Source of the DNA: Pontibacter sp. HSC-36F09
Lineage (GTDB): Bacteria > Bacteroidota > Bacteroidia > Cytophagales > Hymenobacteraceae
Assembly: GCF_024171605.1 (NCBI RefSeq)
Contig: NZ_JALKAA010000001.1
Location: 930,001 to 994,000, forward strand
DNA: 64,000 bases
Direction: 5' to 3'
In this document: positions 17,035-26,480 of the stretch, piece by piece
Layout: every line of letters begins with the position of its first letter
Numbering within the stretch: position 1 is the stretch's first letter
Position numbers and translations under genes: made by a program
Notes under the pieces: model-generated
Databases searched by the model: none
What the model saw: the letters and a program-made list of their open reading frames with translations, nothing else
What the model was told of the DNA's origin: nothing

Positions 17035-18207
17035 TTATTTGTTGTCGATCAAACCACGGCCTGACTTGCGGATCTCTCCTTTTGCAGTCAGCTCTTGGGC
17101 CATCTTGTCCAGTACACCGTTCACAAACTGCTTGCTCTTTGGTGTGCTGTACAGCTTTGAGATCTCTATATATTCGTTGATGGTCACCTTAACGGGTATG
17201 CTTCGGAAGATGTGCATTTCGCAAAGCGCCAACTTCAGGATGATCTTGTCAAGCAGGGCCACACGCTCCACATCCCAGTTCTTCACACTTGCGGCAATCA
17301 TGGCCTCGTACTTTTCATCATCCTGCAGGGTTTGGTGGTAGAGCTCCTCAAAGAAGGCCTTGTCGTCTTCCCAGTTAGCCGAAAGATCCAATAATAAGGG
17401 CTCCTCTTCGGTCTCTTCGCCAAACATCTTGACAGTCTTGTTGACCAGGCTTTTCACGATGGATTTGTTCTCCACCCAGTTCAAATCCTGCTCTTCAAAC
17501 AAAGATTGTAAGTTTTTTTCTTTAAAAATAATGTTTTTGAAAATATGTTTCACCACTTCCAGGTCCTCCTCGAGCGTGGGCTCGGGCAGTGCCAGGTAGT
17601 TTAGAAACACTTCATCCTGCTTCAGGACGTTCTTATAAACGAGGCGAATCTCGCTGATGTCGGAGCCCCAGCTGATGTTGCGACGAATGATGTGTTGCTG
17701 GTATGACTTGTTGGTGAGGATGCGTTGCGCCACCCGGTTGTTCAGAAAGCGCTTTACATCAGGGCCAGTGGCAGCCGTAAAACGTTTCTCCTTCTTCTCC
17801 TCCTCATCTTTCACCAGTTCATTGATCAGCTCCAGAATCTGCAGGGTGCCCAGGTAGTGGTCGTAAATGCGCTCCACAGCGCTCATCATCTGGCTGCTGT
17901 ATTGCTTGTAATCTTTTTTGGTGAGGTTCTTATAAGTTACAACAGCTCTGTTTACCGCATCAATTATCTCTTTGTCGGTCTCCTCTGTTTCAAACTGGCC
18001 GGTTTCGTGCCATTCCTTAAAGAGCAACTGGGCAATTTGTTTGCGGCCTTCAAGCAGCTTGCGGTCCTGCACCTCCATAGAGTTCAGGTCTGGGGCAAAG
18101 TCTTCTGCTATCTGATCAAGTGCCAGCTGGTAATCCGAACCTTCGGCCTGTTTGTAGGCATAAATGGCTTGCATAGCCTTGATTCGAAGTGTTCTGCGGT
18201 TGAGCAT
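17035..18207 (-). CDS. nusB: Transcription antitermination factor NusB (long form)
   Basis: The C-terminal half is a NusB domain (KNWDVERVALLDKIILKLA, then IPVKVTINEYIEISKLYS and SKQFVNGVLDKM). The N-terminal half begins with the NusB-like MLNRRTLRIKAMQAIYAY but is extended, giving 390 residues against about 140 in E. coli; this long form is common in Bacteroidota. It binds boxA RNA with NusE in rRNA antitermination. First gene of the leftward block ending at coaE. Confidence 0.92.
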   Translation of the reverse strand: MLNRRTLRIKAMQAIYAYKQAEGSDYQLALDQIAEDFAPDLNSMEVQDRKLLEGRKQIAQLLFKEWHETGQFETEETDKEIIDAVNRAVVTYKNLTKKDYKQYSSQMMSAVERIYDHYLGTLQILELINELVKDEEEKKEKRFTAATGPDVKRFLNNRVAQRILTNKSYQQHIIRRNISWGSDISEIRLVYKNVLKQDEVFLNYLALPEPTLEEDLEVVKHIFKNIIFKEKNLQSLFEEQDLNWVENKSIVKSLVNKTVKMFGEETEEEPLLLDLSANWEDDKAFFEELYHQTLQDDEKYEAMIAASVKNWDVERVALLDKIILKLALCEMHIFRSIPVKVTINEYIEISKLYSTPKSKQFVNGVLDKMAQELTAKGEIRKSGRGLIDNK

Positions 18208-18350
18208 AATGGTATTTTAAAGAACGTGTTGGTTGATATGTGTTTTACTATAGTCGGTGCCGTGGCTCCAAAGCAGCAGACAGGTATAGCTGCCGCTGGT
18301 AAAGGTATACGCAAAGACGAACCTGTGCGCCAATAAATATGGTATGTAGT

Positions 18351-18390
18351 AAAACAAAAGTGCTACAGGTTAATGCAGCACTTTTGTTTT
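18351..18390. terminator. Terminator of leucine dehydrogenase
   Basis: AAAACAAAAGTGCT (18351-18364) pairs with AGCACTTTTGTTTT (18377-18390). On the minus strand the stem ends in a T run and lies just past the dehydrogenase stop at 18413. Confidence 0.8.
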
Positions 18391-18412
18391 GAATAAGATC
18401 AAAAGGAAAGGC

Positions 18413-19513
18413 CTAGAAAGTGGACTTTACTTTACCAATGGCGTTGATACGCTGCTCTGCCATCTTGGTAGCGGCCAGCTGCGTGTGGATGCCCTCTTTC
18501 TCAGCCTTCTCAAAAATATCCAGAGTATAGCCGTAGATACGCTCTGTCTGAGCATAAGCGCTTTCGCGGTTGTAGCCAACCAGCTCAGAGTACACGTTGA
18601 TCAGACCACCCGCATTGATCAGGAAGTCCGGAGCGTATGCGATGCCTTTTTCTATCAGCGCAGGACCATGAATGGATTCGTCGCGCAGCTGGTTGTTGGC
18701 GCTGCCCGCAATCACCTGGCACTTCAGGCGGTTCAGAGTGTCGTCGTTGATGGTACCTCCCAGCGCACATGGCGAGTAGATGTCCACGTCCAGGTCATAG
18801 ATCTCGTCCATGCCCACCACCTTTGCGTTGTACTTGGCAGAAATCTCGCGCAGACGGTCTTCGTAGATGTCGGTGATGAAGATCTGGGCGTTTTCTTTCG
18901 CCAGCAGCTCTACCAGGTAGCCACCTACGTGACCAACACCTTGCACAGAGATCTTCTTGCCTGACAGTGAGTCAGAGCCATACACCTTCTTGGCGGCGGC
19001 TTTCATACCCATGTACGTACCGTAAGCAGTAACCGGAGACGGGTCTCCGCCACCACCCATCGCTTCTGGAAGACCAGCTACGTGATCTGTTTCCATCTTG
19101 ATGTACTCCATATCTTTGGTAGTGGTTCCTACGTCTTCGGCCGTGATGTAAGCACCGTTCAGGTTCTTCACAAAGCGACCGTAACGGCGCATTAGGGCCT
19201 CTGATTTATCTTTTTTAGCATCGCCGATGATTACAGCTTTACCGCCACCCAGGTTCAGCCCGGAGATGGCAGCCTTATAGGTCATACCTCTCGAAAGACG
19301 CAACACATCATTCAGCGCTTCAGCATCAGAAGCATAAGACCACATACGTGTGCCACCCAGTGCCGGGCCAAGTACCGTATTGTGGATACCAATGATAGCT
19401 TTCAGGCCAGTCTCGTGGTCGTGGCAGAAAACTACTTTCTCATGGTTATACTCTGATATCTGACCGAAGATAGAATCGTCTTTCTTCAGTTCAACTTCTT
19501 TTAGTTCGACCAT
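18413..19513 (-). CDS. Leucine dehydrogenase-like enzyme
   Basis: NAD-dependent oxidative deamination of branched-chain amino acids is predicted. The motif MTYKAAISGLNLGGGKAVI puts Lys80 at the same number as the catalytic Lys of Bacillus leucine dehydrogenase; PALGGTRMW precedes it, and the Rossmann motif is VQGVGHVGGYL. 366 residues fits the family. Flanked by a good promoter (19586-19615) and a terminator, so monocistronic. It would feed branched-chain acyl-CoA oxidation, consistent with an acyl-CoA dehydrogenase and thiolase in the window. Confidence 0.92.
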   Translation of the reverse strand: MVELKEVELKKDDSIFGQISEYNHEKVVFCHDHETGLKAIIGIHNTVLGPALGGTRMWSYASDAEALNDVLRLSRGMTYKAAISGLNLGGGKAVIIGDAKKDKSEALMRRYGRFVKNLNGAYITAEDVGTTTKDMEYIKMETDHVAGLPEAMGGGGDPSPVTAYGTYMGMKAAAKKVYGSDSLSGKKISVQGVGHVGGYLVELLAKENAQIFITDIYEDRLREISAKYNAKVVGMDEIYDLDVDIYSPCALGGTINDDTLNRLKCQVIAGSANNQLRDESIHGPALIEKGIAYAPDFLINAGGLINVYSELVGYNRESAYAQTERIYGYTLDIFEKAEKEGIHTQLAATKMAEQRINAIGKVKSTF

Positions 19514-19585
19514 TTATGAATTTAAATTAAGGGTTGTCCTATCTTTGTAAGTAGACGGGGAGGAAGTGCCTCCCGTTTCATGCTG

Positions 19586-19615
19586 CAAAATTAATTCTTT
19601 TTTTGATTAATTCAA
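19586..19615 (-). promoter_or_regulatory. Predicted promoter of leucine dehydrogenase
   Basis: On the minus strand, TTG (19613-19615) and TAATTTTG (19586-19593) are separated by 19 bp, an excellent Bacteroidota -33/-7 match. The predicted leader is about 65 nt. Confidence 0.65.
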
Positions 19616-19665
19616 TTTGAACCTGATAACTCTACGTAAAAGCCTCTGAGCTTCATAAACTTGCT

Positions 19666-21450
19666 GTGAAATCACTCCGCTACCTCAACAAATATTTACT
19701 CAAGTATAAATACCGCCTTCTTTGGGGCCTGGTATTCATCATCATATCCAACTTTTTCCAGATTCTGCCTGCCCAGGTGGTGCGTCATGCCTTCAATCTG
19801 ATCAAGGAGGGCATTAACCTCCACAATCTCTTCGAGGGGATGGCACAGCAGGAAACGGTATACGAGACCTTTGCCAGCAGCATTCTCGTGTATGGGGTTA
19901 TTATTCTGGTGATGGCGCTACTGCGGGGACTTTTCCTGTTTTTTGTGCGGCAGACTATCATCGTGATGAGCCGCCTGATCGAGAACGACCTCAAGAACGA
20001 GATTTACGAGCACTACCAGAGCCTGCCGCTCAGCTTCTACCGCAAAAACAACACCGGCGACCTGATGTCGCGCATCTCCGAAGACGTGAGCCGCGTGCGC
20101 ATGTACCTCGGCCCGGCCATTATGTATGGCCTCAACCTGGTCATCCTGTTCTTGATGGTGATTCCGTACATGCTGTCGGTGAATGTGAAGCTCACGCTCT
20201 ATACCCTGATTCCGCTGCCAATTCTGGCCATCAGCATCTATTACGTCAACAACATTATTGAGCGCAAGTCCGACGAGATACAGCGCAGCTTGTCAGGTAT
20301 AACGACCTTTGTGCAGGAGGCTTTTTCAGGCATTCGGGTACTCAAATCCTTTGTCCGCGAAGACGATTCTCACAACAACTTCACCAAAGCCAGCAACAAC
20401 TACAAGGACAAGTCGCTGGAGCTCAACTTCGTCAACTCTCTCTTTTTCCCGCTCGTGCTGTTCCTGGTAGGTCTGAGCACCATCATCACGGTATACATCG
20501 GCGGGCAGGAAGTGATGAACGGCAGCATTACCACCGGTAACATTGCCGAGTTCATTATCTACGTGAACATGCTCACCTGGCCCGTTACTTCGCTGGGCTG
20601 GACGGCCAGCCTGGTGCAGCGCGCCGCCGCCTCGCAGGCCCGTATCAACGAGTTCCTGAATACCAAAAACGACATTGTGTCGCGCGCCAACATCAGCAAG
20701 CCGATTGAGGGGGACATCGTGTTCGAAAATGTGGATTTCGTATACCCTGACACAGGTATACACGCCCTGAAAAACATCTCGTTCCGCATCAACCACGGCG
20801 AAACGCTGGCGGTAATCGGCAACACAGGCTCGGGCAAAAGCACGATTGCCACGCTCCTGCCTCGTATGTACGACGTCACCAGCGGACGCATTCTGATTGA
20901 CGGGGTGGATGTACGCGATTACAATTTAGAGAGCCTTCGCAGCCAGATCGGGTATGTGCCGCAGGACGTATTCCTCTTCTCAGACTCCATCCGCAACAAC
21001 ATCGGTTTCGGTTTGCCAAGAATTACAGAGGAACAGATGGTGCAATCGGCCAAAGATGCAGACGTATACGAGAACATCATGCGCTTCCCCGAGCAATTCG
21101 ACACCAAGTTGGGTGAGCGGGGCATTACGCTTTCCGGCGGACAGAAGCAGCGTGTCTCCATTGCCAGAGCGCTGGTGCGCGAACCAAGCATTCTCATCCT
21201 CGACGACTCACTCTCAGCGGTGGACACGAAAACGGAAAACGCCATCCTCAACAGCCTTCGCCGCATCATGGTGAACCGCACTTCAATCATCATTTCACAC
21301 CGGGTATCGTCTGTGAAACTGGCTGATAAGATTCTGGTGCTCGATGACGGGGAGATTGTGCAGCATGGCACGCATGAAGAGCTGATAAAGCAGCAGGGGC
21401 TCTATAAGGTGCTTTATGAGAGGCAACTGCAGGCCGAGGACTCGCAGTAG
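19666..21450 (+). CDS. ABC exporter half-transporter, MdlA-like (degenerate-site half)
   Basis: 594 residues starting at GTG 19666: six-helix exporter membrane domain then an ATPase. Walker A is GNTGSGKST, the signature LSGGQKQR is intact, but Walker B reads ILILDDSLSAVD, with Asp where the catalytic Glu is normally found. That substitution is the hallmark of the degenerate half in heterodimeric exporters such as E. coli MdlA and BmrC. The probable partner is the half at 24073, whose pattern is complementary. Substrate unknown. Confidence 0.9.
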   Translation: MKSLRYLNKYLLKYKYRLLWGLVFIIISNFFQILPAQVVRHAFNLIKEGINLHNLFEGMAQQETVYETFASSILVYGVIILVMALLRGLFLFFVRQTIIVMSRLIENDLKNEIYEHYQSLPLSFYRKNNTGDLMSRISEDVSRVRMYLGPAIMYGLNLVILFLMVIPYMLSVNVKLTLYTLIPLPILAISIYYVNNIIERKSDEIQRSLSGITTFVQEAFSGIRVLKSFVREDDSHNNFTKASNNYKDKSLELNFVNSLFFPLVLFLVGLSTIITVYIGGQEVMNGSITTGNIAEFIIYVNMLTWPVTSLGWTASLVQRAAASQARINEFLNTKNDIVSRANISKPIEGDIVFENVDFVYPDTGIHALKNISFRINHGETLAVIGNTGSGKSTIATLLPRMYDVTSGRILIDGVDVRDYNLESLRSQIGYVPQDVFLFSDSIRNNIGFGLPRITEEQMVQSAKDADVYENIMRFPEQFDTKLGERGITLSGGQKQRVSIARALVREPSILILDDSLSAVDTKTENAILNSLRRIMVNRTSIIISHRVSSVKLADKILVLDDGEIVQHGTHEELIKQQGLYKVLYERQLQAEDSQ

Positions 21451-21587
21451 CTCCCTTTATAACTTCCTGATTATGAACCCGAAAAGAGCCGACTCAACTG
21501 GGCATAGTATTATCTGAGGGAATTTTTTGATACAGAAACTGTTATAGGTACGTATAGCAAGTTTAATCAACTCCTAAATCTCTATCT

Positions 21588-22016
21588 ATGGCTATTGACA
21601 TACAGCAAATCGGCAAAAGGTTCCGTTTTTATACCAGCATCAAAGAGTTGGAAATGCCACAGCTCCTCGAGATGACGGGCGGCGATGAAGCAGTTCTTGC
21701 TAACATTCTGTCAGGGAAAAACTACCTACTCGATGAGTTAGTGGCTATCGTAAAGAATTTTCATGACCTGAACACGAAGTGGCTCATCTATGGCGAGGGC
21801 GGCATGTTCAAGCCCATGGACGAGGACGGCACCTGCAAAGACAACCATAAAGACTGCCTCAAAAAGGACAAAACCGCCTACCTGAAGCAAATGCAAAACA
21901 TGCTCATAGAGCTCGATGCTGCCGAAGTAGCCAAAGGCCACCACGCCGATGTGGACGCACTGAAGGCGAAGTTGGAAGAATACAAAGCCAGTCAGGACAA
22001 CAGCATGGCTGAGTAG
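21588..22016 (+). CDS. XRE-like helix-turn-helix protein
   Basis: 142 residues. The first about 70 resemble the XRE fold common in Bacteroidota: an opening QQIGKRFRFYTSIKEL, then DEAVLANILSGKNYLLDELV and HDLNTKWLIYGEGGMF, the last being a typical end of that domain (NxxWLLxGxGxMF). The rest is a charged coiled-coil-like tail with two Cys (CKDNHKDC). Probably a regulator; target unknown. Flanked by its own terminator at 22079. Confidence 0.7.
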   Translation: MAIDIQQIGKRFRFYTSIKELEMPQLLEMTGGDEAVLANILSGKNYLLDELVAIVKNFHDLNTKWLIYGEGGMFKPMDEDGTCKDNHKDCLKKDKTAYLKQMQNMLIELDAAEVAKGHHADVDALKAKLEEYKASQDNSMAE

Positions 22017-22078
22017 TTAACGGCCCAAACCCACATCCCATTTTGATGCGTTTTTAGCCTGAGCAGGCTTAGATATAC

Positions 22079-22124
22079 AAAATGCCCCCATGCAGGCGGT
22101 TTGCCTGCATGGGGTCATTTTGTA
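22079..22124. terminator. Bidirectional terminator
   Basis: AAAATGCCCCCATGCAGGC pairs with GCCTGCATGGGGTCATTTT, a strong stem between the convergent XRE-like and lipoprotein genes, with A-rich and T-rich outer edges. Confidence 0.85.
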
Positions 22125-22141
22125 TTTAATGGCGCTATACC

Positions 22142-22810
22142 TTACCGGGCAACTTTACAATTATCCAGTAGCTCCGTAACTCCTTTTCTCAGTGCCTTTT
22201 CGGTGGCGAGCGATTCAGTGGAAAGATTAGCCGTGCTACTGCTCCTATACCCATCTTCGTACTTGTTGCCAGGCAACGTGAGTGGGCTCAGTTTGGTGGT
22301 TGTAGCCAAGGTATAGATCTGCTTTTTCTGGTCTGTCGAATGGAGTTTGAAGTGCATCGTGGCTTTCGAGTCATCTACCCCGACTGTGCCGTGGCCTTGC
22401 TGTATCTCCTTCTGCTCTTGCGCGCTTGTGCGTGCATAGCCCATACCTGAAGCGACTTCTCCTACGGCCAACTCCAGATAATAGGTATAGCCCGCCTTTC
22501 GCATTTGAACCAAAGTAGCTGAATCTGGCGCTGGGTTCGGTTGTATCCCTTGCCTGGCCAGGTCATACTCCTGTTCTACCACATAAGCTGTTGCTATACC
22601 TTCTTTGCCAAACGCCTGCTCCAGTTGCTGATAAAGCTGATGCGATCGATGTGCCGAAAGTCCTGGGATGGATCCAACCAGTATACGGTCACTCGCCTGA
22701 AATGCTTTGGGGCAACCGCCAGGTATAGCCGCGTGCCGGGTGGAGCCAATACAGCCGCTTAGCAACATGACACAACACAGTAGCGCAAATTTTATTTTAT
22801 TTAGAAACAT
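22142..22810 (-). CDS. Predicted lipoprotein of unknown function
   Basis: 222 residues with signal sequence and lipobox LSGC (Cys20). The mature chain has a GGCPKAFQASDRILVGSIP segment and a mid part YTYYLELAVGEVASGMGYAR followed by sheet-like stretches, with a Cys near the C terminus. No family recognised. It sits between the XRE-like protein and the TetR regulator, in the interval separating the two exporter halves. Confidence 0.75.
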   Translation of the reverse strand: MFLNKIKFALLCCVMLLSGCIGSTRHAAIPGGCPKAFQASDRILVGSIPGLSAHRSHQLYQQLEQAFGKEGIATAYVVEQEYDLARQGIQPNPAPDSATLVQMRKAGYTYYLELAVGEVASGMGYARTSAQEQKEIQQGHGTVGVDDSKATMHFKLHSTDQKKQIYTLATTTKLSPLTLPGNKYEDGYRSSSTANLSTESLATEKALRKGVTELLDNCKVAR

Positions 22811-22858
22811 AAGAAAGTATTGAGAACAGAATAGCTTATAGGCTCGGTGCTTAGCTGC

Positions 22859-23470
22859 CTATACCTTTACCCGTATACCTTCCAGAATCAGGTTCACGGT
22901 ATAGAGTACCTCGCGCTCTATTTTCTCAAAATCAATGGAGGGCAGGTTGTGGAACTGGGCGCGCTGGAACTCTTCGAACTGGATCAGGTCTTTGACGACC
23001 ATAATAGAATAGCCCACCCGCTCGGCTTCGCAGTTAAGGAAAGTACCGTTGGCTATACCTTCTTTAATAACGGAGGCGTAGAAATTCGTCTCCTTGGCGC
23101 GCGACTCCTTAAAAAGCTCCTGAAACATGATGCGCGTTTCGATGAGCACTTTGATGGAGATGGTGTGCTGCGTTACGATTTCCTGATAGTAGCGTAACGA
23201 TGAGCGGATGTAAAGCAGCAGACGTTCCCGGGGGTCCTTTTCCTGTTCGGCTATTTTCTTGATCCGGTACAGGCTGCCTTTCCACTCCTGCGAGAAAGCC
23301 TCAATAAAGAGTACCTCCTTGCTCTTGTAGTAATAGTAGAGCGTAGGTTTCTTGAGTCCGATGGCATGGGCAATATCATCCAGCGTGGCTTTGCTGTAGC
23401 CCAGTTTGCCGAACACCGACTTGGCTGCGTCCAGTATCAGCTCTTTTTTTGCCTCTGCCTTTTTGCCCAA
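22859..23470 (-). CDS. TetR-family regulator
   Basis: 203 residues. The DNA-binding domain is clear: KELILDAAKSVFGKLGYSKA, TLDDIAHAIGLKKPTLYYYY, KSKEVLFIEAF. The ligand domain is divergent. It precedes, in the same orientation order, a lipoprotein gene and lies next to the GyrI-like/ABC exporter operon, so control of that exporter is a reasonable inference. Its stop codon TAG is the last three bases of an AAGGTATAG word. Confidence 0.9.
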   Translation of the reverse strand: MGKKAEAKKELILDAAKSVFGKLGYSKATLDDIAHAIGLKKPTLYYYYKSKEVLFIEAFSQEWKGSLYRIKKIAEQEKDPRERLLLYIRSSLRYYQEIVTQHTISIKVLIETRIMFQELFKESRAKETNFYASVIKEGIANGTFLNCEAERVGYSIMVVKDLIQFEEFQRAQFHNLPSIDFEKIEREVLYTVNLILEGIRVKV

Positions 23471-23554
23471 TTTGCTCTGTTGCTATCGTTCCACGGGGAA
23501 AGGCGTAACCATTCTCCTTTCATCAAATATAGAGAGATAATCTATACTTGCAAG

Positions 23555-24076
23555 CTAGTCCTGAATCGGAACCTCCACTATACCCTGGTGGTCATCGGGG
23601 AACCACTCCACGTAGAAAGTTTCCAGTACTAAGTCCTTCTCTTTGGCGTAGTCAAAAATGGCTTCATAGAGTCTGTTTGGGGCCAGCATGTAATGGGCGT
23701 TTACTTCGCCACGCAGCGCACGTCGGCCAGCCGGTACTACCCGCAGTTCGTAATCGGCAGGCAACTGCACCGTGCTGTCAGGTACAACCACCCCTATAAA
23801 AGCATTCACACTATCGGCCCGCCCCTCGGGATTGTTGTAGTAGATATTGCCCGGCATACCTTCCAGTTCTTTCTTGTCGAGCACCTCGGCGGCTCTCCGG
23901 AAGGCATCATTGATCCCACTGTCGTTTACAGAACCATGGAAGGCGCGGCCTGCCACATAAAGTTGCGTTGAACTTGCTTCTGATACATTGGCTGAGCTGA
24001 AACCTCCCAGATAGGCATAAAAAGCTGCTACGATGAAGGAGAGTACCAACATCACTAACAAGAATTTCTTGTTCAT
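23555..24076 (-). CDS. Membrane-anchored GyrI-like (effector-binding) domain protein
   Basis: 173 residues: N-terminal helix (about 5-24), then a GyrI-like/AraC-effector-binding type domain with YELRVVPAGRRALRGEVNAH, APNRLYEAIFDYAKEKDL and the closing FYVEWFPDDHQGIVEVPIQ. Such domains bind small hydrophobic molecules. Its ATG overlaps the stop of the exporter half at 24073 by the ATGA arrangement, so the two are translationally coupled; this suggests it binds the exporter substrate outside the membrane. Confidence 0.78.
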   Translation of the reverse strand: MNKKFLLVMLVLSFIVAAFYAYLGGFSSANVSEASSTQLYVAGRAFHGSVNDSGINDAFRRAAEVLDKKELEGMPGNIYYNNPEGRADSVNAFIGVVVPDSTVQLPADYELRVVPAGRRALRGEVNAHYMLAPNRLYEAIFDYAKEKDLVLETFYVEWFPDDHQGIVEVPIQD

Positions 24077-25842
24077 AAGTCGATCATGTTTTTGTACTGC
24101 ATGTGGTAGAGTTGGGCATAGTAACCGTCGTGGCGCAGTAATTCCTCGTGGTTACCCATTTCTTTAATCTCGCCGCGGTCCATCACAATAATCTTGTCAG
24201 CCTTCTGGATAGTAGACAACCGGTGGGCGATGACGATGGACGTACGACCGTGCATCAGTTGGTCGATGGCGTACTGTATCAGTTCTTCGGTCTCAGAGTC
24301 GACGCTGGAAGTGGCCTCATCCAAGATAATGATTTCCGGATTGTAGACCATCGCCCGCACAAAGGAAATCAGCTGGCGCTGCCCTACCGAAAGCGTGGCT
24401 CCGCGCTCCATTACCTGATAATGCAGCCCGCCCGGCAGCCGCTCGATGAATTTGCGTGCACCCACCAGGTCGGCGGCGTGCCACATTTGCTCTTCAGTAA
24501 TGGCTTTGTTACCCAGGCTTATGTTGTCGGCGATGGTGCCCGAGAAGAGGAAGACATCCTGCAGCACCACGCCGATGTGGTGGCGCAGCACATCGAGGTC
24601 GTACTCTTTGATGTCGTGCCCGTCGATCAGGATCTGGCCGCTGTTGATTTCGTAGAAGCGGTTGAGCAGGTTGATCATCGAGGTCTTCCCTGCACCCGTG
24701 GCTCCTACGAAGGCCACTGATTCGCCCGCTTTCACGTCAAGCGAAATGTTGCGCAGCACCCAGTCCTCGTCTTTGTAGGCAAACCACACATCCTTGAAGT
24801 TCACGTTGCCTTTTATTTTCTCAGGCGCATACGTACCGTTGTCGGGGACCATTTCCTTGCTGTCGAGCAGGCGCATAAGGCGCTCGGTACTCACCACACC
24901 CAACTGCAGCGTGTTGAAGCGGTCGGCAATCATGCGGATCGGGCGGAAAAACATCTGGATGTAAAGGATGAAGGCCATCAGCGTACCCAGCGACACGTCG
25001 TTGTCGATCACGCCATGGGCGCCATACCATACGAGCAGGCCCAAACCGGCCGCACCGATGATCTCCGCCACCGGGAAGTAAACCGAGTAGTAGAGCACAG
25101 ACCGAACGTTGGCGCGGGTATGCTCCTTGTTGATCTCCTTGAACTTCTCCATCTCGCGCTTCTCGTTGTTGAAAATCTGCACGATGCTCATACCGGTAAT
25201 GTGCTCCTGTACAAACGAATTGAGCCGCGCCACGGCCGTCCGCACATCCTGAAATGTGTCCTTGATTTTCTCTTTGAAGATGTAGGTACTAATGAGCATG
25301 ATCGGGAAAGTAGACAAACTCACCAAAGCCAACTCCCAGTCGATGTAGAACATGAAGCCCAGGATGAAGACGAGCTGCAGGATGTCGCCGATCATGGCGG
25401 CCAGCCCTTCGCTGAACACGTCCGAGAGTGTTTCCACATCCGACACGTTGCGGGTCACGAGCGTGCCGATGGGGGTGCGGTCGAAGAACTTGAGGCGCAG
25501 GTTGAGGATGTGGCGATAGAGCACAACCCGTATGTCGCGCACGACGTGCTGCCCCAGCCAACCCGCGAAATAGGTATGGAGGTACTGCACAATCGCATGC
25601 CCGATCAAGAGCACGGCGAGGATCACGAACATCTTGTTCAGGCCTTCCCAGTCGTTCTGCAGGATCTCTTGGTCTACGGTATACTGAATCAGGAAAGGAC
25701 GCACGGCAGCTAAAATAGCTGAGGCAAACGTTAGGAACACGATGAAGTAGAAGATCCGGATATAGGGCTTCACGAACGTAAAGAGCCGCCGGATGACGTC
25801 TGCATCGAATACCTTGCCTGTATTTTGTGGTTTATCTTCCAA
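24073..25842 (-). CDS. ABC exporter half-transporter, MdlB-like (catalytic half)
   Basis: 589 residues, six helices then an ATPase with Walker A GATGAGKTS, an intact catalytic Glu in IIILDEATSSVD, and a degenerate signature LSVGQRQLI (Val in place of the second position Gly). This is exactly the pattern of MdlB/BmrD-type halves, complementary to the protein at 19666. It is followed, overlapping by 4 bp, by the GyrI-like gene. Probable role: heterodimeric lipid or drug export. Confidence 0.92.
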   Translation of the reverse strand: MEDKPQNTGKVFDADVIRRLFTFVKPYIRIFYFIVFLTFASAILAAVRPFLIQYTVDQEILQNDWEGLNKMFVILAVLLIGHAIVQYLHTYFAGWLGQHVVRDIRVVLYRHILNLRLKFFDRTPIGTLVTRNVSDVETLSDVFSEGLAAMIGDILQLVFILGFMFYIDWELALVSLSTFPIMLISTYIFKEKIKDTFQDVRTAVARLNSFVQEHITGMSIVQIFNNEKREMEKFKEINKEHTRANVRSVLYYSVYFPVAEIIGAAGLGLLVWYGAHGVIDNDVSLGTLMAFILYIQMFFRPIRMIADRFNTLQLGVVSTERLMRLLDSKEMVPDNGTYAPEKIKGNVNFKDVWFAYKDEDWVLRNISLDVKAGESVAFVGATGAGKTSMINLLNRFYEINSGQILIDGHDIKEYDLDVLRHHIGVVLQDVFLFSGTIADNISLGNKAITEEQMWHAADLVGARKFIERLPGGLHYQVMERGATLSVGQRQLISFVRAMVYNPEIIILDEATSSVDSETEELIQYAIDQLMHGRTSIVIAHRLSTIQKADKIIVMDRGEIKEMGNHEELLRHDGYYAQLYHMQYKNMIDL

Positions 25843-26480
25843 GTTTTGTTGTTCTGTTTTCTGTTTCTGGAGTGGTTGATCACAGGTATAATTTACCCAC
25901 CCCTACCCCCTCCTTGTCTAAGGCGGGGAGTCTGTTATTACTATTTAACAGGTATAGGCATTGTCGCTTCAGTATTCTGTGCACGATTTACATCCCCCTG
26001 CCCCCTTCGAAGGGGGACCTTTCTGCTGTAGCCAGTCTACAGGTATAAGCCTAGTTGTGAGTGTCACAGACCGCTGGCAAGTATAGCAAGACTAACTTGC
26101 TCCGGAAGCGATGAAACAGACAACTGTGCACGGTGCACTTTACGGCGCTCCACTGTTCGAGCGGTCAGCGAGTTTGGAGCGTCTTGATTTTTTTGCTCAC
26201 TTTTTTCATCAAGGAAAAAAGTAGGTGCCCGCCGCACAGGCGAAGCTATACAACATTAAAAGTTGCTATACCTGCAGCAGCAGCTACAAAGCAACCCAAC
26301 CTATACCTATACCTGGGCCAGAGGCTCCACCATAGCAGACACGAGCGCGGACGCTCGCTCAATAGACCAGCCGTAGCTATACCCTTACGGATACTACATA
26401 CTAACTGCTTGCAAAGTTAATGGTTTTTGCATCAGGATTTTCGGGATTTATCAGGTATAGCAAGTGCTCCACAAGGTATA
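25843..26480. other. Gene-free region with repeats
   Basis: About 640 bp without a convincing gene. It contains two C-rich/G-rich palindromic elements (25895-26025), seven or more GGTATA/TATACC words, and a stretch at 26150-26230 whose translation (LIFLLTFFIKEKS) looks like a degraded or repeated sequence rather than a protein start. The density of the word is among the highest in the window. Confidence 0.55.
25895..26025. repeat. Two diverged C-rich/G-rich palindromic elements
   Basis: Copy 1 (about 25895-25932) has CCCCTACCCCCTCC then AAGGCGGGGAG; copy 2 (about 25990-26023) has TCCCCCTGCCCCCTTC followed by GAAGGGGGACC. Both are imperfect hairpins of the form CCCCTRCCCCCT...GGGG, about 60 bp apart. 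I recall similar CCCCTNCCCCCT palindromes between genes in many Bacteroidota, so these are probably members of a dispersed family. Confidence 0.65.

Noticed and set aside
26133..26420. 95-codon plus-strand frame in the gap before the PLP-enzyme gene
   Set aside because: Translation has no domain and crosses several copies of the repeated word; the LIFLLTFFIKEKS part looks like a repeated non-coding element.
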